A stretch of 64,000 bases of DNA from Acidobacteriota bacterium (GCA_013289665.1 JABCZN010000020.1:24175-88174), one strand, 5' to 3'; shown: positions 52,083-61,068, counted from the first letter of the stretch. A program made the numbers and translations. The notes: generated by a model from the sequence alone, not told the origin.

Positions 52083-52565
52083 ATGTGCGCTGTTAGAGCA
52101 ATTCCAGAAGGATTTCATTCCATCACTCCGGCAATCGTTTGCAAGGGTGCCGCCCGGGCTATCGAATATTACAAGGAGGTATTCCACGCCAAGGAAAAGC
52201 TGCGCATGCCCGGGCCGGGCGGCGTGATCATGCACGCCGAGCTGGCGATCGGCGATTCCGTCCTGATGCTCAGCGACGAGTTTCCCGGGATGACCAGCGC
52301 CCCGCCAGCGGATGCTCCGAACTCCATCAATTTGTTTCTTTATACGGAAGACGTTGACGCCGTCTTTAATCGCGCGGTGAAGGCGGGCGCCAAGGTCGAA
52401 ATGCCCCTCGAGAACCAGTTCTGGGGCGATCGCTATGGAAAGATTCGCGATCCTTTCGGGCATCGGTGGGGACTTGCTCAGCATATCGAGGATGTGGCGC
52501 CAGAGGAGATGAAGAAACGCTCTGAGGCGTTCACCGCCAAAATGAGCAAGGCGGCCGGGAAATAA
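52083..52565 (+). CDS. VOC-superfamily (glyoxalase/PhnB-like) protein
   Basis: Start at the ATG at 52083, with GGAGG 6 bp upstream. The 160-residue protein carries ITPAIVCKGAARAIEYYKEV at the N-terminus and DRYGKIRDPFGHRWGLAQH at the end, the pattern of PhnB-like VOC domains. Members bind a metal and act on small molecules or antibiotics, but functions vary. The protein is a single-module form. No partner gene is present. Confidence 0.87.
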   Translation: MCAVRAIPEGFHSITPAIVCKGAARAIEYYKEVFHAKEKLRMPGPGGVIMHAELAIGDSVLMLSDEFPGMTSAPPADAPNSINLFLYTEDVDAVFNRAVKAGAKVEMPLENQFWGDRYGKIRDPFGHRWGLAQHIEDVAPEEMKKRSEAFTAKMSKAAGK

Positions 52566-52813
52566 AGCAGTGCTACTTCTGGATAGGGAGGCCAGGCGCG
52601 TCGTCTAGCCTCCCGACCCCAGAGCTACGGCCGGGTTTTAGTACCAGGCTCCTACTTGCCACTAGTACCGCTATCTGCATTGTTATGATTACCTTAGCTA
52701 GAAATTTTCCAGACTAAGTCCATCTAGCAGACAAGTTCTTGCACTTCCTTCGAGAACCCTTCTCCCAAAGCGGTCTAATCTCTTTATTTTCAACAGGCCC
52801 AATGGTTCCAGAT

Positions 52814-52830
52814 GTGGCATTCCACTTGCC
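52814..52830 (+). promoter_or_regulatory. Sigma-54-type (-24/-12) promoter of the PEP-CTERM gene
   Basis: TGGCAT-TCCAC-TTGC has GG and GC exactly 10 bp apart, as in the RpoN consensus TGGCAC-n5-TTGC. It lies about 58 bp upstream of the ATG at 52888, so the transcript would have a leader with a GGGAG site. The whole space 52566-52887 (322 bp) has no gene and could hold an enhancer site. Confidence 0.55.
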
Positions 52831-52887
52831 CCTATCCTCGTCGCAGGGCCCGCAGCCTTGCTTGGTTCGATAATAGGGAGAAACGGG

Positions 52888-53544
52888 ATGAAATTTGCCA
52901 GGCTGCTAGGCCTTTTGCTGGTTGGAATATTTCTGGTGCCGCTCGCTTACGCGGATGGCAGTGTGTCAATGGCATTTGGCACCGTAAACGGCGCGAACGA
53001 CGGTCAGTATTACGTTAGCCCGTATTATGGAATGCTGAACGGCCAGACGGTCACGCTTTTCTGCGACGACATTATCAACGAGGTAAGTTTTGGGCAGACA
53101 TGGGATGCAAACGTCACCAATCTTGCCACTGCCGTTAACACGAACAATTTTTCTCAGACGCGCTACGGTGGCGTGACCGTCTCGCCAGTGTTCGCCAACC
53201 CGGCGCTTGCTTATCAAGAGGCGGCGTGGCTGACGACGCAGTTCACCTCGAATCCCGGTGATCTCGTAAACCTTCAATATGCTCTATGGGACATCATGAA
53301 TCCCGGCGCGCGCGGGAGCGACGACGCGGACGTGCAAAACTGGTTGATGCTGGCAAGCCAGAACTACGGCTCGATCAATCTGGACAATTTCGAAATCGTC
53401 ACAAATTGCGGGCCGCTGGCGCTGACCGGGCAAGTGCAGGAGTTCATTGTGCAGACACCGGAGCCGGGAACACTGGCGCTTCTGATCTGCGGGATGCTGG
53501 CCGTCTGCGTGGGATTGCTGCGGCGCGGCCAGTTGATCGCGTAA
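52888..53544 (+). CDS. PEP-CTERM sorting-domain protein, exported
   Basis: Start at the ATG at 52888, after GGGAG 7 bp upstream. The 218-residue protein has an N-terminal signal peptide (LLGLLLVGIFLVPLAYA) and a C-terminal PEP-CTERM signal TPEPGTLALLICGMLAVCVG followed by LLRR. Exosortase (EpsH-type) cuts before the Pro-Glu-Pro and moves the protein to the surface, often linked to exopolysaccharide. The middle is Asn- and Thr-rich with little known similarity. A sigma-54-type promoter precedes it and a clear terminator follows. Confidence 0.9.
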   Translation: MKFARLLGLLLVGIFLVPLAYADGSVSMAFGTVNGANDGQYYVSPYYGMLNGQTVTLFCDDIINEVSFGQTWDANVTNLATAVNTNNFSQTRYGGVTVSPVFANPALAYQEAAWLTTQFTSNPGDLVNLQYALWDIMNPGARGSDDADVQNWLMLASQNYGSINLDNFEIVTNCGPLALTGQVQEFIVQTPEPGTLALLICGMLAVCVGLLRRGQLIA

Positions 53545-53569
53545 CGCAACCTTCAGTTATTTTCGCGAA

Positions 53570-53601
53570 ACGCCTTCGGCAACTGCCGGGGGCGTTTTTT
53601 T
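53570..53601 (+). terminator. Rho-independent terminator after the PEP-CTERM gene
   Basis: ACGCCTTCGGC-AACT-GCCGGGGGCGT is an 11-bp stem (two G-T pairs) with a 4-base loop and then seven T. A second hairpin with a GGGCCC core (53612-53633) follows at once, of the REP-like type. Confidence 0.85.
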
Positions 53602-53694
53602 GAATTGGTAGCTCGGGCCCTTAGGCCCGGGAGTTTTCATGACCAAACCGCGATCGCGCCAGCGTATGGGAACCCATGAAAGGGTGAACTGCAG

Positions 53695-54645
53695 TCATGC
53701 GCGAGCGCCTGGCTCCAGTGGCCAGAGCCATGCTGCGCCGCGAACGCCGCTGGCATCTCCGTGTTTGGCTACGACGATCGGAGTATCCGCTTCGCGGCCG
53801 AAAACGTATTCCTTCAAGCGTGAGGGAACGTTGCGATAGAGACGCGGCACCTGGGAAACCCCGCCGCCCAAAACAATAATGTCGGGGTCCAGAATATTGA
53901 CCATTTGCGCCAGACTGCGCGTCAGGCGGTCTTCATAGCGTTCAAGACATGCGAGCGCCTCGGCCTCTCCTGCCTCGGAACGCGCGACGATTTCTTTCCC
54001 CAGGATTTTCACTTTTCTGGCGCGTTCGTAATCGGCTTCCAGACCCGTGCCGGAAATCCACATTTCCACGCAGCCCTTGTAACCGCAATAGCAATCCGGT
54101 CCCGGGTATTCGCCGGGTTTCATCCAGGGCAGTGTGGTGTGGCCCCATTCCCCGGCCACGCCGTTGCGCCCATTTTGTACCCGGCCATCAACGGCGATTC
54201 CGCCGCCGCAGCCTGTGCCGAGAATCACGGCGAAAACAATGTGATGCCCGGCGCCGGAGCCATCGGTGGCCTCGGAGACCGCCAGGCAATTGGCGTCATT
54301 GGCGCAACGCACTTCCCGGCCAAGCGCCGTGCTCAAGTCCTTGTCGAACGGCTTGCCATTCATCCAGACGGAGTTCGCGTTTTTGACGTTGTGGGTGATG
54401 CCAGAGATGGTGCCGGGAATGCCGACTCCCACGCTGGCGTTGCGCTGCAATTCTTTTTCGATTTGCAGGACGCCGTCGCGAACAGCTTGCACGGTGGCAC
54501 CGTAGTCGCCGCGCGGAGTCGGCACCCGAAAGCGGCGAAGCTCGCTTCCATCGGACTCGAGAGCGACAAACTCGATCTTTGTGCCGCCAAGGTCCACTCC
54601 GATCCGAAATGTTTTCTCTGAAACTTCAGGCGAAACACCGCTCAT
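53695..54645 (-). CDS. ROK-family fructokinase-like sugar kinase
   Basis: A 316-residue ROK protein. GVDLGGTKIEF is at the N-terminus, NSVWMNGKPFDKDLS and CANDANCLAVSEA resemble bacterial fructokinase (Mak) and the zinc motif CYCGYKGCVEMWISGTG is complete. It should phosphorylate fructose or a related hexose with ATP. It overlaps the methyltransferase gene by 4 bp. It differs clearly from the other ROK kinase at 7.5 kb, and so is not a copy of it. Confidence 0.86.
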   Translation of the reverse strand: MSGVSPEVSEKTFRIGVDLGGTKIEFVALESDGSELRRFRVPTPRGDYGATVQAVRDGVLQIEKELQRNASVGVGIPGTISGITHNVKNANSVWMNGKPFDKDLSTALGREVRCANDANCLAVSEATDGSGAGHHIVFAVILGTGCGGGIAVDGRVQNGRNGVAGEWGHTTLPWMKPGEYPGPDCYCGYKGCVEMWISGTGLEADYERARKVKILGKEIVARSEAGEAEALACLERYEDRLTRSLAQMVNILDPDIIVLGGGVSQVPRLYRNVPSRLKEYVFGREADTPIVVAKHGDASGVRGAAWLWPLEPGARA

Positions 54646-55529
54646 GAGGTTTTACCTTTTGCATCCTGGGACATGGAATTTTTTTGCAACAGGCAGGCGC
54701 CGGCCCAGGGCCGGCTGGCCTTCCAACTACGCACGTCGAAAAACTTCGCAAACAAGCGCAGGAGAAGAGGCGGCCTTCCGAACCGGGCGGCGGTGTGCAA
54801 CAAGCCTTCGACCTGGGCGGGCGTCCAGCCATGCGCGCGAAAGAAATCCGGGCCCTCGACGGGGCCGAATTTGAAGGCCGCGCCCACTTTTTCGAGCGCT
54901 TTGCCGGTGCGACGCTGCATCATGGCCAGCAGGCGCGGCGAGTGCATATCCAGAATCCAGCGCTGGAGAGAGGCGACGCCGGAGAGATCCTCCGCAAACT
55001 GCGCGACCTCCTCCGCGGACAGATAGATCAACAGTCCTTCGGTCAGCGCCACGCCGCGTTTGCCGCGATCGGCAATCCCGGCAAGAAAGCGTCGCCGCTC
55101 GTGGATGTCAGCAAGATTTACGGCGATTCGCTCCAGTTGGCAGCTCGGTTTGTCATCAGCGAGGATCTCTTTCTTGTAGGCGAGAATATCAGGCAGATCG
55201 GCTTCGATCCACTGCAACTTGGCAGGAAGGTGCATGCGGTAAGGCCGCGCGTCTAGCCCCGCGGCGCAGTTCACAATCAGGTCCGCGCCTTCCGCGATTT
55301 CTTTTTGCAGCATCTGGTCGAACAGATAGGTGCGCGCCACCCAGGCCCAGGCATGGCTCAGGCCCTGCGGCAATGCGCTCGCCATTTCGCCGCCGCGCCG
55401 CGCCCCGAGTTTTTCGGCGTAAGGATCGCGAAAGAGCGCGTCGGGACGCCGCGATTCTTCGGCGCGAAAATGCGCCGCCCACAACGCCGTATCGGAAACA
55501 TTGCGGACCTCGGCTGGAGCGCTGCTCAT
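54642..55529 (-). CDS. SAM-dependent methyltransferase, leucine carboxyl methyltransferase-like (TIGR00027 type)
   Basis: Start at 55529: an extended ribosome site (GGAGGTGAT) lies upstream, and the longer frame start has none. The 295-residue protein has VSDTALWAAHFRAEESRR at the N-terminus, the SAM-binding NCAAGLDARPYRM block near 85 and TEGLLIYLSAEEV near 165. Such enzymes methylate carboxyl or hydroxyl groups, mostly on unknown substrates. It is coupled by 4 bp to a fructokinase-like gene. Confidence 0.84.
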   Translation of the reverse strand: MSSAPAEVRNVSDTALWAAHFRAEESRRPDALFRDPYAEKLGARRGGEMASALPQGLSHAWAWVARTYLFDQMLQKEIAEGADLIVNCAAGLDARPYRMHLPAKLQWIEADLPDILAYKKEILADDKPSCQLERIAVNLADIHERRRFLAGIADRGKRGVALTEGLLIYLSAEEVAQFAEDLSGVASLQRWILDMHSPRLLAMMQRRTGKALEKVGAAFKFGPVEGPDFFRAHGWTPAQVEGLLHTAARFGRPPLLLRLFAKFFDVRSWKASRPWAGACLLQKNSMSQDAKGKTS

Positions 55530-55600
55530 CCGGCGATCACCTCCGGCGGACAGCGTAGCAGATAACAAGTGCGGCGTGGAATTCGCAACAGGCAAAAGGA

Positions 55601-55639
55601 AAGCCCTGCAAGAAACCGTCGCCGGCTCTTGCAGGGCTT
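55601..55639 (-). terminator. Terminator after the TonB-dependent receptor gene
   Basis: AAGCCCTGCAAGA and its perfect inverse TCTTGCAGGGCTT make a 13-bp stem with a 13-base loop, 21 bp after the receptor stop. On the minus strand it is followed by TCCTTTTGCC, a weak T tract. Confidence 0.7.
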
Positions 55640-55659
55640 CCCGACGGGAAGTTAAAGCG

Positions 55660-58428
55660 CTAGAAGTGAAAGGCGAGCTCGGCTGTTTCTGTCCGCGGCG
55701 TGACGTAGTGAGTGCCGCTGAACGTGGACAGGAAATTATAAAGGGTGGTTTTGTTTGCGATGTTGATCATGCTGAGTTGCAGGCTCCAGCGGTAACGATC
55801 GCCATGGAAAAGATTATCGTGTCCAAGGGCGATGTCGAACAGGTTGCGAGGAGCGATACGCTGCGGGTTGTGATCGTCGTTTTCCGTACCGGGCTTAGGC
55901 ACATTGATATATTTGGAGCCCAATTGGCTAGCCAGGCACGACGTAGCGGGCGCCCCGAAGGGGCTGGATACAACGGGCACCCCATTGCAAGTGAGCCCCG
56001 CCTGGAATTCCTGGTCAGCAGTCAAAGGCAGGCCCGTGATGGCGTTATTCAATGCGATCAGCGCCGGGGGCTCACCTGGTCCACCTGTACCTGGCACTGT
56101 GGTTGCACCGCAAGTTGCCGTCGCGGCAAAGCAGGGAACAGCGCCGCTCACGAGGCCGCTATCATAGCGCCAGTTGAAGCCAAGCCACGGGCCCCGCTTC
56201 CACGGCTGGTATTGAATGTGGGTGGTCTGATTGTAGTGTTCATCATGGTCGATGCGAAACACGTTGAAGGATGGGAAAAAGGCAATCCCGGCAACTTGTG
56301 GATTGAAGAATCGCGCCGCAACGCCGGACATCACCACCCGAGCCGTCAAGCCATGAAAGTTGGGCACAGTGGCGCTCAGCATCCATCCCGGGATCTTGGA
56401 GTTGTGCCACTCGATCGGGAACGTGATCGGCGTAGCGCCGACGATGCCGAAGTCGAAGCCATCGTGCGTATACTTCCAGATGTATTCGCCGTTGATGACC
56501 AGATACCTGCCGAAGGCTTGCTGGAAGCCAGCGTGGAATTCATTCCGATAGCCCGGAGTCAGCGCCCCCAGATTGCAGGGGACGCCAGGAGGGGAAACGA
56601 TGGCCGCGACAACGCGATCGCTGCATCCGTTGCTGGCAATCACAAGGTTTTCGTTGAAGGGTGTCTCCATGATGCGAGCATAAGACACGCGAAGAACGGT
56701 GTTCGTTGGTTTGATGTTGTAAGAGACGCCCAGGCGTGGCTGCACCTGACCGTCGGTGCTGATGCCGTTGTATTTGTCGCCACGCAGGCCGAGATTGAAC
56801 GACCAATTCTTCCAGGAGATGGTGTCCATCAGGTACAGCGCCAATTCCTTCACGTCTGTATGGCCATGGAAATTGAAAAGCTTGCCGCCATTGGTGAGAT
56901 CGAAGGGAAGAAGCGTGGTGCAAGGTGGACCCGTGGCGACGCGATTTACAAAGCAGGGATCGCCGGGAATGGTAGTGCCATCAGGGTTCTCTGTATTTAG
57001 CGAGGGAAGAAACGTATGGTCTATAATACCAAGCTGGTCGCTCTCGGTCAGGAACGTCTGCTGATAGACGAAGCCCGCCTTGATGTTGTGAATTCCTTTA
57101 ACATACGAGATGTCTCCCCGAAGGCCAACGTTAGTTAGCTGGCGGTCTTGCCCCGCGGTTTCCACTTGGAGATCCGGAGCCAAATCGTTGAGGGGATTGC
57201 TGCTCGGGTAATAGTTATATTGGTCGTGGCGAGCAAAAAAACCCACAGTCGAGACCGCGTTCGAGCTGAAGAGGTGCGTCCAGGATGGAGCGATGTTGTA
57301 GCTCTTGATTTGCGTGCGCTGATCGGTCGTGCCTAGGGGAGCGCCAGTCACTGTATTGATAAGAAAGGTATTCGTTGGGTCGCAAGTGTAACCAATGGGG
57401 CCGCATAAGTGGTACTGCTGGTCGTACGTGTTGGGATTCTGGAACCAGGAGCGCGTGAAGCCCAAATTCAAGTGCAGGGTGTCCGCTTGGCTCAATTGGT
57501 AGTCAATACGATCGAAGACATTCTCCGCGTTGCCCTTGTCGTGCAGAGCCGTAAATTCCGGCGGGTCAAGGAAGCGGCTGGTATTCAGTCCGTTGACCGC
57601 CAGAAAGTTTCCCCATTTATCTCCACCATAGGCGACATCGAAACCGGCGTTCACGGTGCCAAAACTGCCGTAGGAACTATAGATTCTTCCCCTGGGGATG
57701 TTCTGGCCGAGTCCGGAGCGTGTAGTCACCTTGATGACTACGCTGGTTTTGTCGCCAAAGTCGGCGGGCGGTGCGCCGGAGATCACTTCCATCGACTGAA
57801 TCGAGTCCGCGGGAATTTGGTTCGAAAAAACCTTGCTGAACTGGTCGGTTTGTGGCTGCCCGTCAAGTGAAACGGAGTTCTCCGCATGATCGCCCAAGCC
57901 ATGCATCAAGCCGTTGGAGTCCGCGGCGATTCCAGGGGTTGTCAGCGTTACCAACGACGAAAAAGGTGACGTGCTGCTTTCCAGAGGGGTTCTCTCAAAC
58001 AGATTCCGGTCAATGTCGCTGTGAAAGGTGGATTCATTTTCGATCAGATCTCCGCCATTCTCCGTGACGTTGACGGTAGTGGCCTCCGTGCCAAGCTTCA
58101 GGGTCACTTCTACTTTCGCAGGCACACTGGAACGCACCTCAACATCAACCAGGTTCGGAGCGAACTTCCCCGCCGTCACGGTCAAGTGATACGGATTTAA
58201 GGGCAAGTTCGTGAAACGGAACGTGCCGTCGGCAGCCGTAGTTGTTGATCGTGAGTAACCGCTGACCGCATTGTCGATCTTAATGGTCGCGTCTTGGACG
58301 ATGGCTCCCGACGGGTCCTTCACGATGCCTTCGATTGTGCCGGACGACTGAGCCCAGCCGACCGTGGCACAGAATAGAAGGCTCAAGCTTGCAACAAATA
58401 GTCGAACACTTCTAAATCCGATTCTCAT
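55660..58428 (-). CDS. TonB-dependent outer-membrane receptor with N-terminal carboxypeptidase-regulatory-like domain
   Basis: The 922-residue protein starts with a signal peptide (FVASLSLLFCATVGWAQ), followed by a CarboxypepD_reg-like domain (GTIEGIVKDPSGAIVQDATI to about residue 110), then a plug (about 120-240, with SVSLDGQPQTDQFSKVFSNQ and PADFGDKTSVVIKV), and a beta-barrel that ends in the typical aromatic TAELAFHF. No TonB box is obvious, as usual for this acidobacterial type. It imports a large nutrient, often an oligosaccharide. A Cys/His-rich small gene lies just upstream. Confidence 0.9.
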   Translation of the reverse strand: MRIGFRSVRLFVASLSLLFCATVGWAQSSGTIEGIVKDPSGAIVQDATIKIDNAVSGYSRSTTTAADGTFRFTNLPLNPYHLTVTAGKFAPNLVDVEVRSSVPAKVEVTLKLGTEATTVNVTENGGDLIENESTFHSDIDRNLFERTPLESSTSPFSSLVTLTTPGIAADSNGLMHGLGDHAENSVSLDGQPQTDQFSKVFSNQIPADSIQSMEVISGAPPADFGDKTSVVIKVTTRSGLGQNIPRGRIYSSYGSFGTVNAGFDVAYGGDKWGNFLAVNGLNTSRFLDPPEFTALHDKGNAENVFDRIDYQLSQADTLHLNLGFTRSWFQNPNTYDQQYHLCGPIGYTCDPTNTFLINTVTGAPLGTTDQRTQIKSYNIAPSWTHLFSSNAVSTVGFFARHDQYNYYPSSNPLNDLAPDLQVETAGQDRQLTNVGLRGDISYVKGIHNIKAGFVYQQTFLTESDQLGIIDHTFLPSLNTENPDGTTIPGDPCFVNRVATGPPCTTLLPFDLTNGGKLFNFHGHTDVKELALYLMDTISWKNWSFNLGLRGDKYNGISTDGQVQPRLGVSYNIKPTNTVLRVSYARIMETPFNENLVIASNGCSDRVVAAIVSPPGVPCNLGALTPGYRNEFHAGFQQAFGRYLVINGEYIWKYTHDGFDFGIVGATPITFPIEWHNSKIPGWMLSATVPNFHGLTARVVMSGVAARFFNPQVAGIAFFPSFNVFRIDHDEHYNQTTHIQYQPWKRGPWLGFNWRYDSGLVSGAVPCFAATATCGATTVPGTGGPGEPPALIALNNAITGLPLTADQEFQAGLTCNGVPVVSSPFGAPATSCLASQLGSKYINVPKPGTENDDHNPQRIAPRNLFDIALGHDNLFHGDRYRWSLQLSMINIANKTTLYNFLSTFSGTHYVTPRTETAELAFHF

Positions 58429-58544
58429 TTGCTCCCCCTCAATGGTTTGGGTTCGGTTCTTTCAGCTATAGTGGCCGCCGGGAAAAATGGCGGGGGCGAG
58501 ACCCATTGCGGGGCCGCGCTCGATTGGAATGGTAGTTGGCTGAA

Positions 58545-58865
58545 TTACGCGGACAGAGGGGGAGGTGCGCGAGACGGAGAATCCGCGGAGAACGAATCGG
58601 TGAAGTGGAAGCTACGAGGAGCAAGGATTTCACCGAAAATCAGGAGAACCGGGTTCAGCAGTACAGCGGAAACCGCGGGAGCTACGCCAATGTGGGCTAT
58701 CTGGCAGATGCGGCAGGCGGCTTCGTCATGCCCGTCAGCGTGGGAGTGTGGGGCAACTTGTAGCAGGAAGAAAAACGAAAGCAACGCTAGCGAAACGATG
58801 ACCGACGTGGCCAGCCGACGGCTCGGCCGGGGCCCTGCTGGCTGCATTGCATTTCCTGCGAACAA
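58545..58865 (-). CDS. Small membrane protein with HxHADGHDEAxCRxC motif
   Basis: A 106-residue protein with a helix (SVIVSLALLSFFFLLQV, about 22-38) and then HSHADGHDEAACRICQIAHI, a His/Cys motif that could bind a metal. A second hydrophobic part (VSAVLLNPVLLIFGEIL) follows. It is 117 bp upstream of the TonB-dependent receptor on the same strand and may be its transcription partner. Function is unknown; it resembles DUF2946-type small envelope proteins, but the match is only by pattern. Confidence 0.6.
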   Translation of the reverse strand: MFAGNAMQPAGPRPSRRLATSVIVSLALLSFFFLLQVAPHSHADGHDEAACRICQIAHIGVAPAVSAVLLNPVLLIFGEILAPRSFHFTDSFSADSPSRAPPPLSA

Positions 58866-59018
58866 ACACTACCCCCACTGAATAGGACGCAATAAATCGA
58901 AAAGCTTACCACCCCATTGTTATCTAGAAGTAGATGCAGTGCAACAACGTAATGGTCACCCGCGTTCCAGGAATATAGATGCCTCTGGCCGCCACAAGGA
59001 TGGAATTTTGCGAAGAAC

Positions 59019-59942
59019 CTATTCAGAAAAGGCACTGGCATTGGCCGCCAAAAGGGCCGTCAAACTGGCGGCGATCTGGGCGCAAATCTTGCCGACATTT
59101 TCTTCCGACGGATTCTTGTCGAGTTCGTATTTGGCCAGGGGGATATAGTTGTTGAAAGTGATGACTGGCCCGTATTTGGCGTCGCCGGGTTGCTCCGGGA
59201 CAAGCTGATAAAGCGGCTTGTCGGGCCGAGTCAGATTGAAAATCCCTACGTACAGCAAAAATCGGGAGTTAGGGGAAGTCCCTCCCCATAACGCGCGCCG
59301 GATGCGATTCTTGGCATCAGTTTCGGCAAAGACTCCCCGGATCATCACTCCCTTGGACGGATTTTGGCCGCTTGCGCGGGTGGCATTGTAGCCCTTTTTC
59401 TCGAGGATCTGCAGCAGAGTCGCGGTAAAGAAATCCGTCAGGCGCCGGGCTTGAACCGATGGCGAGTCGCTATCCCCGCTGACCAGGGGCAACGGAGGCT
59501 TTTGCTTGCTCGGCGCGGCCGCCGGAGTGGCGATGGGGGCAGCGGAAGGAGTAGCGATCGGTGTGGAGGGGGAAGTGGAGATCGGTGTGGCCGAAGGGGT
59601 GATGATCGGAGTGGCGGGGGGAGTGGAGATGAGCGCAACAGGAGAAGTCGAGATGGGCGTGGCGGGTGGAGTGGCGATCGGAGCTGCGATGGCCGTGGCC
59701 GAAGGAGCGGCAATCGGAGCGCCAGGGTGAGTGGAGACGGGCGTGGGGGGAGGGGTGGCAGAGGCGGGCACAGAGAATAACTCAAAATCGCTGACGAGAA
59801 TTGGAATCGACGCCACGGCAGATTCCGTGGCCTGCGGGTGTGCAAAGCACAGGAAAATTCCGAAGCTCGAGGTCAGCGCGAAAAAGAAGAAGATTCGTGT
59901 GGCCCAGGTGAGATTTGGATGCCGCGCGGGCGAAAAAAACAT
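59019..59942 (-). CDS. DUF4410-like exported protein with Pro/Thr/Ala repeat linker
   Basis: A 307-residue protein. An N-terminal hydrophobic segment (IFFFFALTSSFGIFLCFA) is followed by a low-complexity linker of repeated TPIAT/TPIST-type units (about 60-150) and a C-terminal domain (about 155-307) with LTDFFTATLLQILEKKGYNA and VMIRGVFAETDAKNRI, a pattern of DUF4410-type envelope proteins. The repeat linker may cross the cell wall or outer layer. Function is unknown. Between 58866 and 59018 I see no gene. Confidence 0.65.
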   Translation of the reverse strand: MFFSPARHPNLTWATRIFFFFALTSSFGIFLCFAHPQATESAVASIPILVSDFELFSVPASATPPPTPVSTHPGAPIAAPSATAIAAPIATPPATPISTSPVALISTPPATPIITPSATPISTSPSTPIATPSAAPIATPAAAPSKQKPPLPLVSGDSDSPSVQARRLTDFFTATLLQILEKKGYNATRASGQNPSKGVMIRGVFAETDAKNRIRRALWGGTSPNSRFLLYVGIFNLTRPDKPLYQLVPEQPGDAKYGPVITFNNYIPLAKYELDKNPSEENVGKICAQIAASLTALLAANASAFSE

Positions 59943-60088
59943 GAGAGGCTCCCTCGGGCAGGTCAGCCTTTACAATACGCGAGGTTTTCGGAGAAGACGA
60001 ATGAAATCAGTTTGCTTCGCCCTGACTCCGGCGGGCTGCGCGGAGCGGGCCTCCTGGAACTCAACGACGACGGGTGCCGGTGAAACAG

Positions 60089-60126
60089 AAGCCCAGCCCG
60101 GGAGAGACCGGGCTGGGCTTTTTTCC
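60089..60126. terminator. Strong hairpin between two minus-strand genes
   Basis: AGCCCAGCCCGG and its perfect inverse make a 12-bp stem with a short GAGAGA-like loop. T tracts flank it on both strands (TTTTTTCCC on plus, TTCTGTTTC on minus). It lies 28 bp after the stop of the gene at 60154-60438 and probably ends that transcript. No plus-strand gene is recognised here. Confidence 0.65.
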
Positions 60127-60153
60127 CTTGAATGATGAAAGAAGAATTGATCG

Positions 60154-60438
60154 TTACTTGTGGTTGTGGTTCGCGGCTTCCGCGGCCAATTTAAGTTCGT
60201 TATTCACCTGGTCAAGAAGCTCCTTGGCTTTTGCCGCGTGGCCATCCATATCCCACTCGTTGGCTTTCTGCGCGGCGGTGATTTTTTCCCAGGCCTCGCG
60301 CGAGAGGCGCTGCGCCTCGGCAAGATTCGGATGTTTGCGGCCGCTGACGTTGTCTTTCGGCATCTGGGCCACGGCGGCGCCAGCGCATATCATGACCACG
60401 GTAAGCACGCCTCCGAGGGCAACTTTTGTTCTTGTCAT
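60154..60438 (-). CDS. Small exported helical protein
   Basis: Start at 60438, with GGAGAG 8 bp upstream. The 94-residue product has a signal peptide (VALGGVLTVVMICAGAAVAQ) and a mature helical part of about 70 residues, rich in Ala, Lys and Glu (LAEAQRLSREAWEKITAAQK, AAKAKELLDQVNNELKLAAE) and ending NHNHK. It looks like a small periplasmic helical-hairpin protein, possibly metal-binding by its His end. Function is unknown. Confidence 0.65.
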   Translation of the reverse strand: MTRTKVALGGVLTVVMICAGAAVAQMPKDNVSGRKHPNLAEAQRLSREAWEKITAAQKANEWDMDGHAAKAKELLDQVNNELKLAAEAANHNHK

Positions 60439-60612
60439 ATCTGCAACTCTCCTTTTTTCTTCATTTGTAAGATCCACCGCCAGGCGCTTGACCCGGAAGC
60501 GGTGGTGCAAGGTGTGACTCCAGAGTGAAAGGGCAAGCCCCGAAACACAATCGAATTGGCGCGGAATGACGCTAAAGAGTCAAACTACCGGGCACAGAGA
60601 GACAGGGAAAAA

Positions 60613-61068
60613 TCAGCGAGCTGAGGCAGCCAGCATCTCGTACCGGACCGGCAAATCGATCCCAAATTGTTCCAGGAGGCCGAGGCCATCCCAGATGACG
60701 GTGGATTCGATGATTTTGCCGTTGCGGATCTGATTGATAGTGATGCCGCTGAAGGAAACCTTCTTGTTGGTGGGGGGAACGCCGAGGAATTCGCCGCGGT
60801 GCGTGCCGGTGATGGTCCAATAAACGACCAGCTTGTCGCCTTCGCTGATGGTTTCGTGCACTTCGAAGCGCAGATCCGGCAGACCGGTAAGAAAACGCTC
60901 CACCTGCCGGCGATACGCGGAGGGGCCGACGGCTCCGCCGGCGACTGTGGGATCGCCAAGCGCGTGGGTGTCGGCAATCACGTGTTCAATGAATTCCATC
61001 CGCCGCTCATTCCAGATCGAATGGTAAAGGCGTCCGAACAATTCCTTATGAGCTTGGGAGACGGACAT
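60613..61068 (-). CDS. SnoaL-like ester-cyclase family protein (NTF2 fold)
   Basis: Start at 61068, preceded by GGGGGAGGAAGG. The 151-residue protein has the SnoaL-like pattern: FGRLYHSIWNERRMEFIEHV, AYRRQVERFLTGLPDLRFEV, ITGTHRGEFLGVPPT and a late FSGITINQIRNGKI block. The family includes polyketide cyclases, but most stand-alone members have no known role. It has no biosynthetic neighbours. Confidence 0.8.
   Translation of the reverse strand: MSVSQAHKELFGRLYHSIWNERRMEFIEHVIADTHALGDPTVAGGAVGPSAYRRQVERFLTGLPDLRFEVHETISEGDKLVVYWTITGTHRGEFLGVPPTNKKVSFSGITINQIRNGKIIESTVIWDGLGLLEQFGIDLPVRYEMLAASAR

Noticed and set aside
55501..57000. A 499-codon plus-strand open frame opposite the TonB-dependent receptor
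   Set aside because: The minus strand encodes a full receptor with signal peptide, plug and barrel end. The plus frame has no domain pattern.
59498..59760. Short repeated units resembling a minisatellite or CRISPR
   Set aside because: They encode the TPIAT/TPIST linker of the exported protein on the minus strand; unit length varies in codons and no spacers exist.
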